Counted from the stretch's first letter, positions 36,001-47,732 are shown. The stretch is DNA of 64,000 bases from Anodontia alba (GCA_964016985.1 OZ024831.1:25587631-25651630); one strand, 5' to 3'. The notes: generated by a model from the sequence alone, not told the origin. Translations and numbers: made by a program.

Positions 36001-37087
36001 CTGGTAATCAGGTGAGCGATAATGGGTCATCTTGACTCTCTTGTAATTTTCATTAAGGCTGTTCCCGTCCAAATCAATGTGTCAAATTTTTGAAAATTAT
36101 ATATGAGGGTCACTGACTTGGATAACTGTTGGTAAAGTAGTTCACGTGAAAATATTGATTTGACAAAAAATCACAGAAGCCCCACTTTTGTTTCCAACTC
36201 TTACTGACAAAACACCCTAGTACACTAACTGGCTGATATTAGCTTGTCTGGCCCAGAATATCTGACGCTTTAAGTACATGTATTTTCTTTTTAATGATGT
36301 GCGTTCAGTATTCTCAAGGTCATTCGTTTTAGGATTTATTTGTATGCAATTATAAGAAAGGTTGTGCTGTCTACATATTTCTCATATCTAGTTCTTGTCC
36401 TTGTTAATCTTCACTCTATATGGTATGGTATGTTGTCTGTCATCATTTGTTGCACCATTCTTCGAGAGTCAAAATCAGTGCACGTTTCCTTTATATGAGC
36501 TTATATCCACAGAATATAAGGTAATATTATATGTTTACGGGTTAGTATTACTTATTTCATTATCTTTTCATGATCGTATATACAAATGCTTTTTATTGAA
36601 AGGTATAAACTACACGAAAACACCTTCGTGAGACATGTATTGTTGAAGTAAATACATGATGACGCTTAGATAATTCTATTGGTGTTGAAGAAGGTGCGGT
36701 TTGGTAAAGGAAATAATAATAAACATAATTATATAATCTTTAATCATAAATTTGATATTGGGTTCTGACGAATTTTGAAGAGAAGAGGGGTGGTGCTCTT
36801 GAACTTTAAAATTCTACGGAAGTTCAGAAAATCGTAAAATCTTCATCTGATTAAACTGAAAGTTCTGAATATTTCAAATTGTTTGAAGCTCTCTGAGAAG
36901 TCGGTGCCTGTTTTCCTACTGGGATAGGCCGCCAAATCGCTTATGCCAAAAACGCAGCTTGAAAAGTTCTCGCGGATACTGGCGACCGTACGCAAAACAC
37001 TGTCATAAATGAACTGAAACTTTGCTATAGTTTGCAAGTGATCGCGAACTTTTCGATTAATTGAACACAGTTCAGTATTTCAGAGAA
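36001..37087. other. No recognised gene
   Basis: No gene or clear element. Short open frames only. Confidence 0.5.
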
Positions 37088-37370
37088 CATCACGAAAACA
37101 TGTCAATGTAATTTTGACCCCCCCCCCCCCTCGAACCCACTTTTATATAGAAAAAATGGGGCTTGCAGAGGTTTACATTATGTTTCTTATTTCTGCTATA
37201 AAACATAGATTGTGGTTACCAGTTAGAACCGCCTCGTTGAGGCGGTTCTAACGAGTACCACAATCTGTTTCGAGCAAGAATAAAAAAAAATCACATTTTT
37301 TCATCAGAAACTTTTCGTTTTTGCCGCCATAAAAAGTGCCATTATATTGAATGGGCGTGTTTTCGTAATG
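37088..37370. mobile_element. Family B palindromic MITE, copy 4
   Basis: A full-length 283-bp copy from CATCACGAAAACATGTCAAT to GGGCGTGTTTTCGTAATG, with a run of C residues (37121-37130) replacing the usual short C stretch. The hairpin centre is CCTCGTTGAGG. Confidence 0.9.
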
Positions 37371-37388
37371 AAGTGATTTATATTGAAA

Positions 37389-37586
37389 GACATATGAGCC
37401 GCAACGTCAGAAAACGTATCTTCGGACGTTCGCCCTACGAAGACTCTAATCAGATTGCGTTGTCCTCATGAAGAAACTATCCATCCGTGGCTATCCAAAA
37501 TGTGCCTTGTGAAAACTATGATTAGACGGCACCGGATGTACATGTCCGAATGTATGTTTTCCGGCATTGTGGCTCATATTTTGTTA
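37389..37586. mobile_element. TATGAGCCGCAA MITE (family A-II), about 195 bp
   Basis: The left end is TATGAGCCGCAACGTCAGAA followed by AACGTATCTTCGGACGT. The right end, read inward, is TATGAGCCACAATGCCGGAA followed by AACATACATTCGGACATGT. These make roughly 37 bases of inverted repeat. Inside is a decayed GAAGACTCTAATCAGATTGCG half-hairpin. The same left end occurs at 16670 and the right end at about 57645-57677. Confidence 0.8.
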
Positions 37587-38140
37587 CTTGCAAATAACTC
37601 GATAAATGTTATAAAACAGCACAGTTCCAAGGGATGTTGTTAGGAGTAAAATCTTGGCATTTCAAAGAGACTGACATTTTATAAGAAGCATACAGTCTGA
37701 TTATTGTTCATGAAATAATACAGGAGAAATGGGAGAAATCATTTGTCAGGTGGCAATAAGATCGAATATGATTTGTTATGGCACATTAACACAAAAATGT
37801 CCAGTTTAAGCTATGTGCCAACTTGTGACCATTAGCCATCCTTATAACGTATACCTACGTAAAATTTCGGTCCTACAATGCCGCATTTAGTCATTGTTTA
37901 TTGTTATGTAATATTAATGGTGGAAACTTAAATACATGACACGAGGTGTGTCGAACACAGTGTGATACCTATATCAAAGAAACCCCGATTTAGATATATT
38001 TGAATTAAATATTGAAATATGGGAACCAGAGTTTTGCCGTGACCCAGCTTATAAATTTAGGAAAATAGCTGGGAAATCCATTCATTTAGAAAAAAAAAAA
38101 AAAAAAAATCAAAACAAGTTTTACCCGTTGTAAAATGATG
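37587..38140. other. No recognised feature
   Basis: A poly-A run lies at 38089-38108. Nothing else is recognised. Confidence 0.5.
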
Positions 38141-38530
38141 GGATATAACAGATATCATGCGACCGACTGCATGTGTACTGTTTAAGCCAATCGTGATTGA
38201 CAACTTTCCTCTATAATTGCACGACGATGGGTCGGGTATCAGAACCTTTGAAGGTGCCGACCTAATCCTTTCATTAGAAGTTTGAGGCCTGATGTAATAT
38301 GTTTGTACGGGCCTTTAATAGTTCAACTAAAGGTTTTCTTTAGCTCTGGCTCCCAGTGTCCGATAGAGATTGTCACAAGCCCTCCTCCTTCTTTCATCAA
38401 AGAGATTTAATTTGATTGACGCGTTTTTTTTCTATGATGTTATGATGTTAAACTGATCGAGTTAGGGGGCCTCTATGCGAGCCAAACACTCATTTCATAT
38501 TTTTCACAACGTTTAAACCTAGGATAAAGC
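38141..38530 (+). repeat. Family H dispersed repeat, diverged copy
   Basis: Starts with GATATCATGCGACCGACTGCATG and contains TAATTGCACGACGATGGGTC, AATCCTTTCATTAGAAG and TTTAGCTCTGGCTCCCAGTG, in the same order as at 24170 and 38896. Confidence 0.65.
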
Positions 38531-38612
38531 TTTGGTGCCAGTAAATTCAATTTACCCTTTCCTGCCACCTTGTGGTAGCGCTTACTACCACCCGTTTTAA
38601 AACGGTGGTTCT

Positions 38613-38857
38613 TGGCTCAGTTGTTCAACTCCAACGATGTCATTATTTAACGTATCGTTAAAACTTTGATCATTATATAGGGCATATACATTAATATTTT
38701 GCTGAAAAAAATGCGAGTTGCTTTTGCATTTGCACAAGCTACTCACATTTTTTTTCAGCACAAATACCTGTAAATTAGATATTGTACTTACTAGGACAGT
38801 TAACAGTTTGACCACTAACGAGCTCGTTCAGCTAACGACGCTTTGAACAACTGGGCA
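38613..38857. mobile_element. Palindromic element, family E copy 3
   Basis: 245 bp. Inverted ends GGCTCAGTTGTTCAA and TTGAACAACTGGGC; the centre is AAAAATGCGAGTTGC...AGCTACTCACATTTTT. It is inverted relative to copy 1. Confidence 0.8.
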
Positions 38858-38895
38858 CTGGTGTTTATTGTTCTTTTGTGTGGCCTTATGTGGTT

Positions 38896-39602
38896 GGATA
38901 TTATGCGGCAGACTGCATGCCTAGTTGTCAACCCAATCATTATTGATGGCTATGCTTCACTCTTTAATTGCACGGCCGCGGTTCGGGCCTCAGACTCAAT
39001 GACGGCCTCTTCGTAAAACTTTAACCAGTGGGTTGGGGCTTGACGATATGTCTTTGGCTTGGCCCGCCGTGGTTCAACTATTGGTTTTCATTTACTCTGG
39101 CATACGGTAGAATTAACCATGAGTACTCGTCTTTGTTTATTATAGTGATTAATTTGATTTTTATGTTTTCGCTTTGATGCATTGACTGAGTTGGGAGCCT
39201 TCATGCGAACCGAATTTTTATGTATTTCTGTATTAAGAGTAGCATCGGGACCCAGGGTGAAGTTGGTTAGCTGTAAAAGTGCTTTAACCAACCCCCTCCA
39301 CCTCCCCGGTGGTTTACTCACCTGCTCAACTGACCGTTCTAAGGCGGTGGTCCCGGTGTTAGTCTTACTCTTTGTTGCTTTGTGGTTTATTCTACGAGGC
39401 GAATTGTTTTATGTCTTACCTTGTGCCATTTTGTTCGTTTAGCATTGCGATTATCTCGCGTGGGGAAGAGAGAGCTGATCTTAGTGCTTTTCGTACGTTT
39501 GTTCGATTTGTGCTTGTTAGGATTTGTTGGTTTCCTCTTCCACTTGGTGTCTGGGAAGGACTGCGGTTTGTGATTGTGGCATTCCTGGACTTTTCTCTTA
39601 CC
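38896..39602 (+). repeat. Family H/G long dispersed repeat, copy 1
   Basis: About 700 bp, nearly identical over most of its length to 42826-43564. Both have GATATTATGCGGCAGACTGC, TCAATGACGGCCTCTTCGTA, CGCTTTGATGCATTGACTGA and GTCCCGGTGTTAGTCTTACT in the same order. The 3' third contains a G-type module (CTGACCGTTCTAAGGCGGTG to GTGATTGTGGCATTCCTGG). Open frames of up to 86 codons lie on both strands, but none is conserved as a protein I recognise. Confidence 0.85.
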
Positions 39603-40080
39603 TTTCTTTCGTGTGCGTAAAACTAGCTTAAGCCCCCAGTAGCTTTCTTACTGACCGTTCCGAGGCGGTTCCTCTGTTGCAGTTCTTCTTGTTGATGCGT
39701 CTGTGATTTCATGTGTTTGTGGTTGCCTTATTAGTTCTTTATCTTTCCTTCCTTTAGTGCATTGGGAGGACTGTGCTTCGTAATTGTGGCATTTTCTGGG
39801 TATCCGTGTATGGTCTTGTGTGGTTTCAAGCGAGTAAAGGTAGTTTAAGTCCTTCGACCCCACTTCTGTAGTTTTCCTACTGACCGTTCCAAGGCGGTTC
39901 CTATGTTGCAGTTCTGCTTTGTTTGTGCGTCTGTGATTGCAGGTGTGGCGTTTCTGGTGTCCTTATTTATTCTCCATCGTTTGGTGCCTCGGGAGGGCTG
40001 TGCTTCCTGATTGTGGCATTTCCTGGGTGTCTTCACTAATGCTTTTGTGCCTGTTCACCGCGGGGCTTTTTTTTTTTTTT
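39603..40080 (+). repeat. Two tandem family G units
   Basis: Two units of about 190-215 bp start near 39620 and 39840. Each has the order TTTCCTACTGACCGTTCC/AAGGCGGTTCCT, GTTGCAGTTCT, GTGCGTCTGTGATT, TGTGGC/TGTGGTT, TTGGGAGGACTGTGCTTCG and TTGTGGCATTTCCTGGGT. A T run (40066-40082) follows. Confidence 0.8.
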
Positions 40081-41739
40081 TTCATTTTTTTTCTGTCCGC
40101 TGTCATGTTGAGTTTAGAGAAGTCTGTCTATCATTGTGAGCCCCTTGCTGGGGAAGAAGAGACTGCGTGTCGCTCTGGTCTGCGGTTTGTGTCACTGTCT
40201 GTCATTAGTTGTTAGCTCTTCTTCCCGGTGTCATCGTAGGCTATGATCTATGATTATGGCTATTCATGGTCATCATTTATGCTATGTTCAAAATAGCTAA
40301 AAATAATGTACCGTTGCTTACTCTAAATGCAGCATTTACTTATTAAACGCCAGCTGTCGTTTGTTTATACTATAAGTACTCATCAACTTGAAAATAATTG
40401 CAAATTTTAAAATAATGTTAAGAAATTATAAATGTAAACAATTGAAAAATATATGAAATTTATTTTTGCTTAACTATAAAACATAATGTAAGACAACAAA
40501 ATTTAAATCTAATCGTACATTATTTTGGTGTAACAAGAAAACATTGGAAACGTGTAAACAGCATGCATGTTTTGAAACTGGAAATTCACGTTAAAATTAC
40601 AAAAGGTATTGTAACATTATCAGACTCCTAATAAATATCAATGAGATTCAATGGAAGTAGGTTAAACGCCACATAACCAGAACTTTAGAACTACAAAAGC
40701 GATCTGATGGCGTTTCAACATTTATTTCATTTGGATGAGTTCTAACTGAGAAAACATTTCAGAGTAAAATAAATAAAGGGAGAGTTCATTTTAATGATAA
40801 AACGGAATCTCTCTTCTGTTTCTCTATGTATAAAGACGTTGCTTTTCATCATATATCGTATTTGTTGCTCGATGCTCGAATCGTACCTTAAGTGAAATTT
40901 CTGTGGAATCTTAAAACACGTTGAAATATGTACGTGTGATCTTTATGGTATAGCATAGTCATCTGTAAAACGATAATAAAATTTAAACGGAGATGAACCT
41001 TATTCCCAGACTATTTACTGACTAAAGGAATGACAATTGACCACATATATAGCCTTAAGGTTCAATATAAATGTATGATGAATAATCTAATGTCTGGTTG
41101 GATATTATTGGCATGATTATGGTTTGTTTTTGTTTGAAAATAATGAGAAATCAAACAATAATGAAATGGTTTTATACCAGCAAAGGAATGAAAGTGGACC
41201 CAAGGTACTGCCTTGAGGTACACCATTTTGTTTTGATAAAACATCTGAGTGGTGTTCATGTGAATGAACCCGTTCGAAGTCAAACTGTCGCATAAAAATG
41301 TCATATCAAAAGACTTGATTCCCACAGCAGAGTGTTTTTCGCAAATTATCAAATGGACGACTGACGCGAAATGCATTTTTAAGATGTGAACATAGTTATA
41401 CAAGTATATGAGCCGTTTGATGATTTGCGAGTAGTTTACTTTTATTACCGGCTAGGGGCAATACAGGAAGTCGGGGCAAAATATATTTGCCACCTAAAAG
41501 GAATCTAGTAATCAATCAGTTTGCCTGGTTTCAATGCAACAAGTGCGGAGGTTGCGATATGATGTCATGTTAATTTTACACAGTCTGTTAAGCAATGTTG
41601 ATTATTTTGCAAGTCAGATAGAACAGCGAATTGTCCTTAAACAATATTGGCAAAGTTCCTATGCATTTCAAAAATCATCATAATTGATGCCGCCGAGGCA
41701 TTTGATGGTCTATAAAACAGGCGTAAAAGCCAAGGGTTT
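40081..41739. other. No recognised gene
   Basis: A further G/H-type tail lies at 40090-40215. The rest is AT-rich. The 113-codon minus-strand open frame at 41062-41403 is not recognisable and I do not call it. Confidence 0.5.
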
Positions 41740-41750
41740 TTCACGGGTAA
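41740..41750. repeat. Target-site duplication of the SINE, left
   Basis: TTCACGGGTAA, repeated exactly at 42087-42097 on the other side of the SINE. Confidence 0.85.
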
Positions 41751-42086
41751 GTTTTGTTTGTTTGATTTGGGCTTAACGTCGCTTTCAACAATCTTTCAGT
41801 CATATCGCGACGGTTTACGGATGTGGCAGGGAGCTCACTGCTCACTTTTATAGGGCTGCATCACTGAAATATCACGCCCCAGACACTTTGACATGATATT
41901 CCACCCAGTCACATTATACTGATACTGAGCTGACCTGTTCTAGCTCTACTTTCTTAATGCTGAGCACCAAGCGAAAGAGCAGCTAGTACCATTTTTAAAG
42001 TCTTTGGTATGACTCGGCCGGGGATCGAACCCGCAACCTCCCGGTCACAAAGCGGATGCTCTACCACTGAGCCACTGTGCTGGTAA
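41751..42086 (-). mobile_element. tRNA-derived SINE with target-site duplications
   Basis: Read on the minus strand, the head (from about 42086) has AGTGGCTCAGTGGTAGAGCA (box A) and GCGGGTTCGATCCCCGG (box B). This is a good RNA polymerase III promoter of tRNA type. The body (CACTGAGCTCGT-type central part) and the tail follow; on the plus strand the tail reads TTTGTTTGATTTGGGCTTAACGTCG and CAGTCATATCGCGACGG. Perfect 11-bp duplications flank it (41740-41750 and 42087-42097), which shows insertion by LINE-type target-primed reverse transcription. Such tRNA SINEs with a conserved central domain are known in molluscs; the exact family is not assigned here. Confidence 0.88.
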
Positions 42087-42097
42087 TTCACGGGTAA
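42087..42097. repeat. Target-site duplication of the SINE, right
   Basis: TTCACGGGTAA, identical to 41740-41750. Confidence 0.85.
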
Positions 42098-42825
42098 AAC
42101 AGAAAGGAAGGCAATGATCAGGAATCGATACAATTATCCAACACCTCCCATCAGAGACATCAAAGGGAAAGAAACACAACCACGAAATAACTGGACCCTA
42201 ATGGAAACATCACTAGCAGAAAGCCAAACGGACAGTTACTTTCCCACAAAGTGGCCAAATGGCTATCCAAAACAAAAAAGATGTAAGCGACATACACATT
42301 CAAAGACGAACTATACCAAAAATAAACCATGACAAAAGAACCGCCTTGGAACGGTCAGTGAAAAGTAGTCGAAGCACCAATTGAGCAAACTCGCTTTCAA
42401 TAGGAATAACCATACACGGAGGGCCGCCCTCTCCTTAATATTTTTATGCAATCGAAGGCGAAAAATGCGCTGCTATTGAAACTGAAACTAGACTGTGCAT
42501 AAAAGAACAAAGGTGTGAAAGTAGTCATTTTGGGATAAAATGTTGATAATTTTAATAGAAATCCCGAATTTCTGGATTTCATTTTAATAGTATAGTTTGC
42601 TATATTTTGCTTTAAACTTCGTAAGGCGTTTTCGAAATTTTATCGCAGACACAGTGCCTTGGTAGAAAATATAGCGTCGGTCTGAAAACACTACTGCAAC
42701 AAGGTATATCGGAACCAGAATTTTACGGTGATTAGTGTACAGATTAAAAAAAATGTGGGAAAATCTAACTTTTCGGAGCAATTCAGAAAACTAATTAACC
42801 GTTATAGAAGAATTGGCTATATCCC
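42098..42825. other. Inverted family G remnant; no gene
   Basis: The minus strand of about 42290-42400 carries the G opening (CTACTTTTCACTGACCGTTCC/AAGGCGGTTC). The rest is unrecognised. Confidence 0.5.
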
Positions 42826-43564
42826 AGATATTATGCGGCAGACTGCATGCCTAGTTGTCAACCCAATCATTGTTGATGGCTATGCTTCACTCTTTAATTG
42901 CATGACGGCGGTTCGGGCCTCAGACTCAATGACGGCCTCTTCGTAGAACTTTAACCAGTTGGTTGGGGCTTGACGATATGACTTAGGCTTGACCCGCCGT
43001 GGTTCAACTATTGGTTTTCATTTATTTTTGCATACAGTAGAATTAGCCATGAGCACTCGTCTTTGTTTATCATTGTGATTAATTTGATTTTTATGTTTTC
43101 GCTTTGATGCATTGACTGAGTTGGGAGCCTTTATGCGAACCGAATTTTTATGTATTTCTGTATTAAGAGTAGCATCGGAGCCCAGGGTGAAGTTGGCTAA
43201 CTGCAAAAGTGCTATATCCGCCCCCCACCCCCACCCACAAACACACCCCGTGGTTTATTCTACTGAACTTTCTAAGGCAGTGGTCCCGGTGTTAGTCTTA
43301 CTCTTTGTTGCTTTGTGGTTTATTCTACGAGGCGATTTGTTTTATGTCTTACCTTGTGTTATTTTTGTTATTTTGTTCTTGTGTTTTTCAGTCCTTTTGC
43401 GTTGCGATTATCTCGCTTGGGGAAGAGAGAGCTAATCTTCGTGCTTTTCGTACGTTTGTTGTATTTGCGCTTATTTGGTTTTGTCTGTTTCCTCTTCCCT
43501 TTGGTGTCTGGGAAGGGCTGTGGTTTGTGATTGTGGAACTCCCTGGACTTTTCTCGCACCTTTT
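42826..43564 (+). repeat. Family H/G long dispersed repeat, copy 2
   Basis: Close relative of 38896-39602, about 3.9 kb downstream in the same orientation. Differences include an expanded C/A-rich stretch at 43217-43250 and an extra TTTTTGTTATTTTGTTCTTG segment near 43360-43380. This suggests a recent duplication or two recent insertions. Confidence 0.85.
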
Positions 43565-44160
43565 TTGCAGAAGTGTTAGACAACAGTAAGGAATAAAGTT
43601 AACAGTTTTAAAAATAAAGTGGTTGTGCATGAGCTAGAATGTGCAATGGAACGTGCATTGTAAGGTCGTTTATGAAGTTAAGGTAACCAATATAAAGTAG
43701 GACGTTTTTTGTGGTTTGCTTTTATACCCACTACAAGCATAGCAGTAATATTAATACAATGGCTATCAACAATAGACCTCTCGTCGGTAGGAATCCGTTC
43801 GTATGTTTCAGTACTACCAATGTAACTTCAAAGTGAGTAGTCTAATCTGGCCCGAAAGCAGACTCATTCGAGCTTTTATGCCTATCCTGGTTACTAGCAA
43901 CTCTGTTGATTATTCAATCATAAATGAATGAGCTAGCAGGGAGACACCATTTTCTCGTTATAAGTCTATGTGATATAGTTTTAGACGCTCAAGAGCAGCT
44001 AGCTCTGTAGTCATCCGAACCGCTTACCAGCAACTTAAATGATGTTTTGATAAAAAAATGAATGAGCTATCAAGGAGTCAGCATTTTTCCATTATAAGTC
44101 TATGGGAATTCTTTTAGACCTCAAGAGCAGATCACTTTGCAGTCTGTAGTCCAAAATCTG
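43565..44160. repeat. Short tandem duplication, about 145 bp unit (2 units)
   Basis: From about 43920 the blocks AATGAATGAGCTA, ATTATAAGTCTATG and TTTTAGAC..CAAGAGCAG occur twice. The preceding 350 bases hold nothing recognised. Confidence 0.6.
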
Positions 44161-44197
44161 GCCGACATTTTAACTCGTCCGTATAAAAAGGATCGGG

Positions 44198-44240
<43 letters not shown>

Positions 44241-44260
44241 AAAAAAAAAAAAAAAAAAAC
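44198..44260. repeat. Long poly-A tract
   Basis: About 62 bases of A with a single C. It follows GGATCGGG and is not accompanied by a recognised retroposon body. Confidence 0.9.
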
Positions 44261-44449
44261 GAGAAAAGATGGAGACATCGTTTTCCCGATTATGTCAGTG
44301 AGGGTTTTCTGTTGCGTTGGGCACCAGAGTTTAAATCCGATCTGCCCCAAAACCTAACGCAGCCTTTCCCCCACCCACAAAATGCTACTGATGAAGTTTG
44401 ATTAAAATCGGTCAAGAATTGCAAAACCATGGGGTACTGCATGATGCAG

Positions 44450-45250
44450 AACAGGACAGCTTGCATACTCAATGGATACCGCAAATACAACAACGTGCAG
44501 CTTACAAAATCATTGGTTACTGCAGATAACTTACAGACTGACTCAGACAGCTTACACAGTCATTGACTACCGCAGTATGTAAGAATGGTTTGCATACAGA
44601 ATCATTTGCTATCGCAGACTGTAACAATGGCTAGCTTACAGAATTATTGGCAACCCGCAGAATGTAACAACCGACAGCTTACACAATCATTGGCTACCAC
44701 AGATAACTTACAAAATCATTAGCTACCGCAGAATGTAACACCGAGCAGTTTACAAAATCATTGGTACCGCACATGTAACAAAGGATAACTGACAGAATCA
44801 TTGGCTGTCGCAACAACTTACATAATCAGAATCATTAGCTACAGCAGATAGCTTAAAAATCGTTGACTACCACACTGTTACAACGGACAGCTTACAGAAT
44901 CATTCGCTACCGCAGAAAGTGCCACCGGGCAGCTTACTTACAAACACGTCGGATACCGCTGGATGTACCAACAGACAGCTTACAGAATAAGAGGCTATCG
45001 CAGGATACGACAACGGGCAGCTTTCAATCATGGGCTACCACAGACAGCTTACAGAATCATTGGCTACCGAAGAATTTAGCTACAGACGGCACAAAGACTC
45101 ATTGACTACCGAAGAATGTAACAACGGACAGCGTATGGACTCATTGGCTACCACAGAATATATATATAAAAAAAAACAAAAAAAAAAAAAAAAACGGATA
45201 CCTAACAGAATCAGTTGCTACTATAGAATGTAATTGGTGGGAAATTGCAG
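44450..45250. repeat. About 42-bp minisatellite (about 18 units)
   Basis: Diverged units of GACAGCTTACAGAATCATTG followed by GCTACCGCAGAATGTAACAACG. A poly-A tract (45169-45194) interrupts the array near its end. The unit is close in length to that of the 7-9 kb array, but the sequence is unrelated. Confidence 0.9.
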
Positions 45251-45589
45251 AATCATCGGGCATTGCATATAACAATAGACATCGAAGGCCTTAATGCGAG
45301 TTTGGGTGCGCAGTATTTATTGATTCTGTTAATTGTTTACGTGCTTGAAGGTAACTGATTTGCTTTAGGACGATGTTTTGATAGATGTCAGACTAAGTTA
45401 TACATCCGATCGTCTTTTTTCGCAGAATAGGGTTTAAAAGTATTTAGGAAATCAAAAAAGGGCAGTCATTTAAAGTTAAAATTCGCATGGATAATCATTA
45501 TTGCTTTTATGTCCGGCGTCTGTTCGTTCGACACTTATACCATACAGATAGGATCTTGAAAAGTATACGTGAAATCAGGATGAAAAATA
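45251..45589. other. No recognised feature
   Basis: Transition between the minisatellite and the next array. Confidence 0.5.
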
Positions 45590-46300
45590 AAAACTAACTG
45601 AGCTAGGGTCTTGAAAGTTGGTATGTCTATTTAGTACATTGATATTCAGTAGATTACTTGACTAACTTTTGAAAATTTACGAAGTTTTATTCCGGAGTGA
45701 AGCCTCTTGTAATATAATGATGATGAAATTTTGTCAGCAAGCTATCTTGAAAACTATTTGAGCTAAGGTTTTGAAACTTGGTATGCCGATTGGGGATGAT
45801 TAATAGATTACCTGATTAATGTTTGAAAAAGTTTTACATTTTGCGGGGTTATGCCCCTTGTAAAAACTGATAATGAGATCTCATAGAAACTATTTCAGAT
45901 AGGGTCTTGAAACTTATTATGCTTATAAGTGATGATGAGTAGATTACCTGATTAATTTTTGAAAAAACAATCTGAAAGTTGTTTCAAGAATTATGGCCCT
46001 ATAAAAGTAATGATAATGATCTCGGCAACAAGATATCTTAAAAACTGTTAGAGTTAGAGCCTTGAAACTTATTGGGGATGGTGAGTCGATTATTGAAAAA
46101 AAAAAAAACCCTGATTTTCCAGAGTTACGCCCCTTGTAGTACAATGATAAAGACATCTTGTCAGCAAGATATCTCGATAACTATTTAAGCTAGGGCCTTG
46201 AAACATGGTGAGCTTATTGGCGACGACGTGCAGATCACCAAATTAAGTTTTGAAAAAAGAAATCGGATTAGCTTTGTCAGAGTAATGTCCATTCACAACT
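45590..46300. repeat. Divergent tandem repeat, about 150 bp unit (about 5 units)
   Basis: Blocks GAGCTAGGGTCTTGAAACTT, GGGGATGATGAGTAGATTAC, CTGATTAATTTTTGAAAAA, GAGTTATGCCCCTTGTA and CAGCAAGATATCTTGAAAAC recur in order. It shares its block order with 33310-34450. Confidence 0.82.
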
Positions 46301-46668
46301 TTGGCATTTATATCGACAATCATATCGTTTGGGGCATAGTGTTTTACAAACACATTCCTAGTTAAAGATAGCATTTGGTAGTAGCTTAAAAGTTATACAG
46401 GGACTATTTCTTTAAAGCATGATCGGCATTGGTTTACACATTTATTCAGAGCTCTCATTAGTATGGGCATGTGAAAGTAGTGCCAACAGTGGCGGGGTAT
46501 TTATATTAGGCTTATCTGATCGAAAATGTCTAAGTCAGTCCTTCAAATTAGTCTCCACGTAAACACATTTTACCAGATGTTTATCCACTCAGAAAAGGCA
46601 TTTCAAATGCTTTTTAGGGTATACTGTTTATACTCTAGACAAGTCCATTAACAAGTGCACTACGTGAT
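46301..46668. other. No recognised feature
   Basis: Continues from the array (ending GTGGCGGGGTATT at about 46490, like the border at 33170) into unrecognised sequence. Confidence 0.45.
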
Positions 46669-46778
46669 TCCCAGTTAGCATTCTACATAAATCTATAGCG
46701 GGCCGTTATCGGCCCGTCAGGGTAGCTGACGGGCCGATAACAACCCGCTTTAGATTTATGTAGAATGCTAGATGGGAT
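46669..46778. mobile_element. Family C palindrome, copy 2
   Basis: 110 bp from TCCCAGTTAGCATTCTACAT to GTAGAATGCTAGATGGGA. The centre CCCGTCAGGGTAGCTGACGGG is in the opposite orientation to copies 1 and 3. Confidence 0.9.
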
Positions 46779-47317
46779 TCGAAACGACGACGAATATATT
46801 CCTTGACATGGGGATTTAACCAAAAGCCACAAGGAGAACGATCGGAACTATAGAGAAGGCAAGGCAGAGTTTCAACTTGATGCTCCTCTAAATATTCAAT
46901 GACCACGACCACACTGTCATGTAATTGGTGTAGCAGAACTGCCCGCGTCTTATAGCGTAGTGCTGAATAACCGAAGTCAGGACGTTTCCCTTGTCAATAT
47001 GCCATTAACACTAGTGCACGCAGGCACGGGAACCTGCTCCGCAGTTCCATTACTCTCAAAACAGAGCGTATATAATGCGTTTGACAATTCTACATTAACT
47101 GCATTTAGACGTCTCTCAACATAATATTTTGCTGTTCTCTTAGTCTCATAAATATAAACCAAGGTCTGCGTTCAGTTAACCGAAACGGTCGCTGTTACTC
47201 GCAAACAAAAGCAGACTTTCCGTTCAGTTGCGTTAGTTTTCGGCGGAGGGCAGCGACTATCCCAAAACTATTCTCAAGTTGTCGTTTAGCATAGCCTATG
47301 CGAATAAAATTAGCGCC
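46779..47317. other. No recognised gene
   Basis: 539 bases between two family C palindromes. The short minus-strand open frames here resemble no family I know. Confidence 0.45.
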
Positions 47318-47426
47318 TCCCAGCTAGCATTCTTTATAAATCTACAGCGGGCCGTTATCGGCCCGTCAGCTACCCTGACGGGCCGATAACCGCCCGCTGT
47401 AGATTTATAAAGAATCCTTACTGGGA
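47318..47426. mobile_element. Family C palindrome, copy 3
   Basis: 109 bp, the most perfect copy: TCCCAGCTAGCATTCTTTAT at the left, its near-perfect complement at the right, and CCCGTCAGCTACCCTGACGGG in the centre. Only a few mismatches over roughly 50 paired bases. Confidence 0.92.
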
Positions 47427-47695
47427 TGCTTGTTTGTTACCCAAAAAAAATATGAGAATGTTTACTACATATTATTTATTTGATTGTATATTGAAATAAA
47501 TATTTTTCTGTTTCGTGATTGTGGCCTTTCCTGGGGTATATCCATATTTGTATTTTAGTTTTAGTCTTGGCTGCAAGGGCGGTTGGATCGGAGTCACACA
47601 TGCCTGTGTAGTTTGCGTTATAATGGTCCTAGTACCTTGCATAGAAGAGGGGCAAGAACCTGTGGCACTTACAGCAGGTTGTGTGAGCGCTATTT

Positions 47696-47732
<37 letters not shown>

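Noticed and set aside
41062..41403. 113-codon minus-strand open frame
   Set aside because: No recognisable domain, no splice or promoter support, and an overlapping open frame on the other strand.
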